7,346 nt of DNA from Undivivens sp041652635 (lineage in GTDB: Bacteria > Omnitrophota > Gorgyraeia > Gygaellales > Profunditerraquicolaceae), in contig JBAZGW010000073.1 in the NCBI GenBank assembly GCA_041652635.1, forward strand, positions 1 to 7,346, in the 5' to 3' direction. A model generated the notes under the pieces. The model was not told where the DNA came from and made no database searches. It saw nothing but the letters and a program-made list of their open reading frames with translations. Positions 5,028 to 7,346 of this stretch are shown here, one piece after another. The position numbers and the translations under genes were made by a program. Each line of letters begins with the position of its first letter. Position 1 is the first letter of the stretch.

Positions 5028-7346
5028 ATGTATTTTAAAAAGCTCGAGATTGTCGGCTTTAAATCATTCTGCGATAAAACCACCCTTTTCTTTGAACCGG
5101 GCGTGACCGCCGTCGTCGGTCCGAATGGATGCGGAAAATGCCTTCGCTATGACAGTCTGGTAACGCTTGAGAACGGCTCGAAAGTCAAGATAGGCGATCT
5201 GGTGGAGAATGCCTTGCAGAGGTCTTCCAGGATCGAGGATCTGGACGACGGGTTGATGACAAGCGAAAACGGTGAAAACGTAAAAGTCCTGTCTTTGAAC
5301 CTGGAATCGCTCAAGATAGAAAATAGGCCCGTTTATGCGTTCATCAAAAGAAAAGCGCCTGAATATCTTCTGGAAATCCGGACTAAATCCGGTAAGTCGG
5401 TAACTACCACCCATTATCATCCTTTTTTCAGCATAAAGAACGGCCAGGTAATAGATCTAAAAGCCGAAGATCTGAAGACCGGCATAAGAATCGCCGTGCC
5501 GCGGCGGCTGCCTGTCACAAACGCCTCCTCCGGACTTGATCTGTGGCAAATATTACGGAAATTCGATAAGAACGATCTTGTTTACGTTCCTTTCTCCCGC
5601 GAACTGTCCGATTTTCTATCGCAGATCAAAATGAGTGATCTGAATGCCGCCGCGGTATCCAATAGCGCGGCTGTCTGCAAGACCGCTGTATCTTCCGTCC
5701 AGTCCGGCCAGGCTATAAGCATTCATAACTTTGTTGAATTGTTAAAAGCGGCGGGTACCGCGGAGATCCCTGATTTTGTTACGCATATCAAATCCCGCAG
5801 TTGCGGACAGGTCAGGCTGCCACGGCGTATAGACCGTTCTGCGGCCAGGTTCTTAGGCTATATCCTTTCGGAAGGAAGGACCACTTCCTCCAATCAAGTA
5901 TGGTTTGTCAATGAAGATAAGAAAATAGTGGCGGATTACGTTGCCTGTGCCCGGAAGGCCTTTGATGTGGAGGCGAAGGTATTTGATTATAAAGAGTGCG
6001 CCAAGGACGTGATAATTTTCTCCAGCGCCCTTTGCGATATCCTGGAGAAAGCTTTCGATCTGAGAGTTGGCAGCGTATCGAGCGAGAAAGTGGTCCCGGC
6101 CGCATTATTCGGCAGTGAAAAAGATGTCATCGGCGAGTTCTTGTCCGCATTATTCGAGGGTGACGGTTATATCTCGGTAAACAGGAAAGGGAGCGGGACT
6201 TATTTCGAGTATGCCACCGCCTCCGAGCAACTGGCGAAAGGAGTTACCGGCTTGTTGCTGCGGTTGGGCGTGCAGTCCGTGATAAGAAAAAAGGACAAGG
6301 CCGCATCCAATACTTTGCGGAAGAATAAAAAGACCTATTATTCGGTCTTCGTCTACGGGCTGGGCAACGTAAAAATGCTGGCCGGTTTATTGAATTTCGT
6401 CGGCGCCAAGTCCGAGAGACTGGAGGAAGTCAAGACGCTTGATTATAAAACCAACCTGAATCTGGACTTGATCCCGGAAATCAACGGCATCCTGAAAGAC
6501 TTGGTCAAGCTTTCGGGTGTCAAAGTTAAGCGGTTCAGGAAGATTTCGCCTAAATTGGCGGCCTATTATGAAAACAGATGCCTTCCCACGCGCCAGGGCT
6601 TGCTGGAGGTTCTGAGCATCGTTTCCGAACACGGCAGGATTTCCGGCCTAGCCCGCTTTCTCTATGATTACCTTAAGACCATGGCCGTTTCCGACGTTTA
6701 CTGGGATGAAGTGGTCGGCATAAAAAAAGTTTATTCCGAGAAATGGGTCTATGATCTATCGATATTAAGGAACCATAATTTCGTTGCCGAAGACATAATC
6801 GTCCACAACAGCAATATCTTCGATTCCATCCGCTGGGTGCTGGGCGAACAGTCGGTCAAGGCGCTGCGCGGTTCGGCGATGGAGGACGTCATCTTTAACG
6901 GCACGGAGAAACGCGAGGCGCTCGGCATGGCCGAGGTCAACCTCACTTTCGACAATGCCCAGCGTTTCCTTCCCATAGACCAGGACGAGGTCGCCATAAC
7001 CCGCCGCATATTTCGTTCAGGAGAAAGCGAATACCTTATAAACAAGGCGCAGGCCAGGCTCAAAGACATCCTCGAATTGCTGATGGGGACCGGTATCGGA
7101 GCGGAGAGCTATTCTCTGGTCCAGCAGGGCAAGATCGATCTCGTGCTGAGCTCTAAACCCGAGGACCGCAGGCTGGTTTTCGACGAGGCATCCGGTATAA
7201 CCAAATACAAGGCCCAGAAAAAGGAGGCGCTGCGCAAGCTGGATGAGACCGAACAGAATCTTCTGCGCGTGAACGATATTGTGACCGAGGTGCGCAGGCA
7301 GATCGGTTCCCTGGAACGCCAGGCGAGCAAAGCCAGGCGTTACCGC
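5028..7346 (+). CDS. smc: Chromosome segregation ATPase SMC, N-terminal part, interrupted by an in-frame intein; 3'-truncated by window edge
   Basis: SMC is the large coiled-coil ATPase that, with ScpA and ScpB, compacts and segregates the chromosome. The frame is open through 773 codons to the window end. Residues 1-37 are the SMC N terminus (MYFKKLEIVGFKSFCDK...) ending in the Walker A start GPNGCGK (31-37). Residues 38-594 are an intein. From Ser595 the SMC head resumes with SNIFDSIRWVLGEQSVKALRG, then AMEDVIFNGTEKR, SEYLINKAQARLKDI, the LVQQGKID segment, and EDRRLVFDEASGITKYKAQ, followed by the start of the first coiled coil (KKEALRKLDETEQNLLRV). Removing the intein leaves 216 contiguous SMC residues with a normal GPNGCGKS motif. 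Most of the coiled coil, hinge and C-terminal ATPase half (about 1,000 residues in this family) are outside. The ATG has GGAG (5019-5022) 5 bases upstream and a strong promoter. Confidence 0.96.
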   Translation, partial: MYFKKLEIVGFKSFCDKTTLFFEPGVTAVVGPNGCGKCLRYDSLVTLENGSKVKIGDLVENALQRSSRIEDLDDGLMTSENGENVKVLSLNLESLKIENRPVYAFIKRKAPEYLLEIRTKSGKSVTTTHYHPFFSIKNGQVIDLKAEDLKTGIRIAVPRRLPVTNASSGLDLWQILRKFDKNDLVYVPFSRELSDFLSQIKMSDLNAAAVSNSAAVCKTAVSSVQSGQAISIHNFVELLKAAGTAEIPDFVTHIKSRSCGQVRLPRRIDRSAARFLGYILSEGRTTSSNQVWFVNEDKKIVADYVACARKAFDVEAKVFDYKECAKDVIIFSSALCDILEKAFDLRVGSVSSEKVVPAALFGSEKDVIGEFLSALFEGDGYISVNRKGSGTYFEYATASEQLAKGVTGLLLRLGVQSVIRKKDKAASNTLRKNKKTYYSVFVYGLGNVKMLAGLLNFVGAKSERLEEVKTLDYKTNLNLDLIPEINGILKDLVKLSGVKVKRFRKISPKLAAYYENRCLPTRQGLLEVLSIVSEHGRISGLARFLYDYLKTMAVSDVYWDEVVGIKKVYSEKWVYDLSILRNHNFVAEDIIVHNSNIFDSIRWVLGEQSVKALRGSAMEDVIFNGTEKREALGMAEVNLTFDNAQRFLPIDQDEVAITRRIFRSGESEYLINKAQARLKDILELLMGTGIGAESYSLVQQGKIDLVLSSKPEDRRLVFDEASGITKYKAQKKEALRKLDETEQNLLRVNDIVTEVRRQIGSLERQASKARRYR
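5139..6809 (+). mobile_element. SMC intein with LAGLIDADG homing endonuclease (557 residues, codons 38-594 of smc)
   Basis: The insert is a large class 1-type intein that should excise itself and join SMC Lys37 to Ser595. Block A begins with Cys38 (CLRYDSLVTLENGSKVKIGDL). Block B is THYHPF (128-133), supplying the TxxH residues Thr128 and His131. Block F is VYDLSILRNHNF (574-585). Block G is AEDIIVHN (587-594), ending in His593-Asn594, with Ser595 as the +1 residue. The endonuclease motifs are FLGYILSEG (275-283, acid Glu282) and LSALFEGDG (372-380, acid Asp379), so cleavage activity may be intact. Residues 153-264, between block B and the first LAGLIDADG motif, form an extra segment with a helix-turn-helix look. 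The intein uses seven TTA and four CTA leucine codons; the 216 visible SMC codons use none, a sign of separate origin. Exact ends follow from the intact P-loop after excision. Confidence 0.95.

Noticed and set aside
5028..6809. Reading the smc insertion as a frameshifted or broken smc gene, or as a separate endonuclease gene
   Set aside because: The frame runs uninterrupted from the SMC N terminus through the insert and back into SMC, and both junctions carry the expected intein residues (Cys1, His-Asn, Ser+1).

Overview
The window looks like chromosomal DNA of an anaerobic, probably uncultured bacterium of moderate GC content. The gene set (bifurcating-type acyl-CoA dehydrogenase/Etf module, short ArgA-type acetyltransferase, GlgC) and the style of the SMC protein recall deep-branching anaerobic lineages such as Omnitrophota. 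That placement is an inference from memory of similar proteins, not a measurement. All real genes lie on the + strand.

Layout: (1) 1-806, the 3' two thirds of a glucose-1-phosphate adenylyltransferase gene (glgC), open at the left edge. (2) 797-1279, a single-domain GNAT protein of the short ArgA-like N-acetylglutamate synthase type, overlapping glgC. (3) 1280-1545, a non-coding stretch starting at a good promoter and rich in hairpins; it may encode a small structured RNA or an alternative-pairing leader. (4) 1546-4824, an acyl-CoA dehydrogenase gene followed by etfB and etfA. EtfA carries an N-terminal two-cluster ferredoxin domain, the architecture and order seen in electron-bifurcating CarCDE-type complexes. 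Two perfect hairpins separate the dehydrogenase from etfB. (5) 4824-4939, two tandem arrays of 7-base units in inverted orientation, which can fold into a long imperfect stem just after the etfA stop codon. (6) 4963-4990, a near-consensus sigma70-type promoter. (7) 5028-7346, the 5' part of smc, open at the right edge and interrupted in frame by a 557-residue intein.

The most striking feature is the intein at 5139-6809. It splits the SMC Walker A motif exactly between the catalytic lysine and the following serine, so SMC cannot form its ATP site until the intein is spliced out. It has intact splicing residues, two LAGLIDADG motifs with their acidic residues, and an extra N-terminal segment that may be a helix-turn-helix DNA-binding domain.

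The metabolic genes fit an anaerobe that makes glycogen-type storage polymer (GlgC), makes arginine (ArgA-like), and couples reduction of an enoyl-CoA by NADH to ferredoxin reduction (Acd-EtfBA). The real acyl-CoA substrate cannot be read from the sequence.
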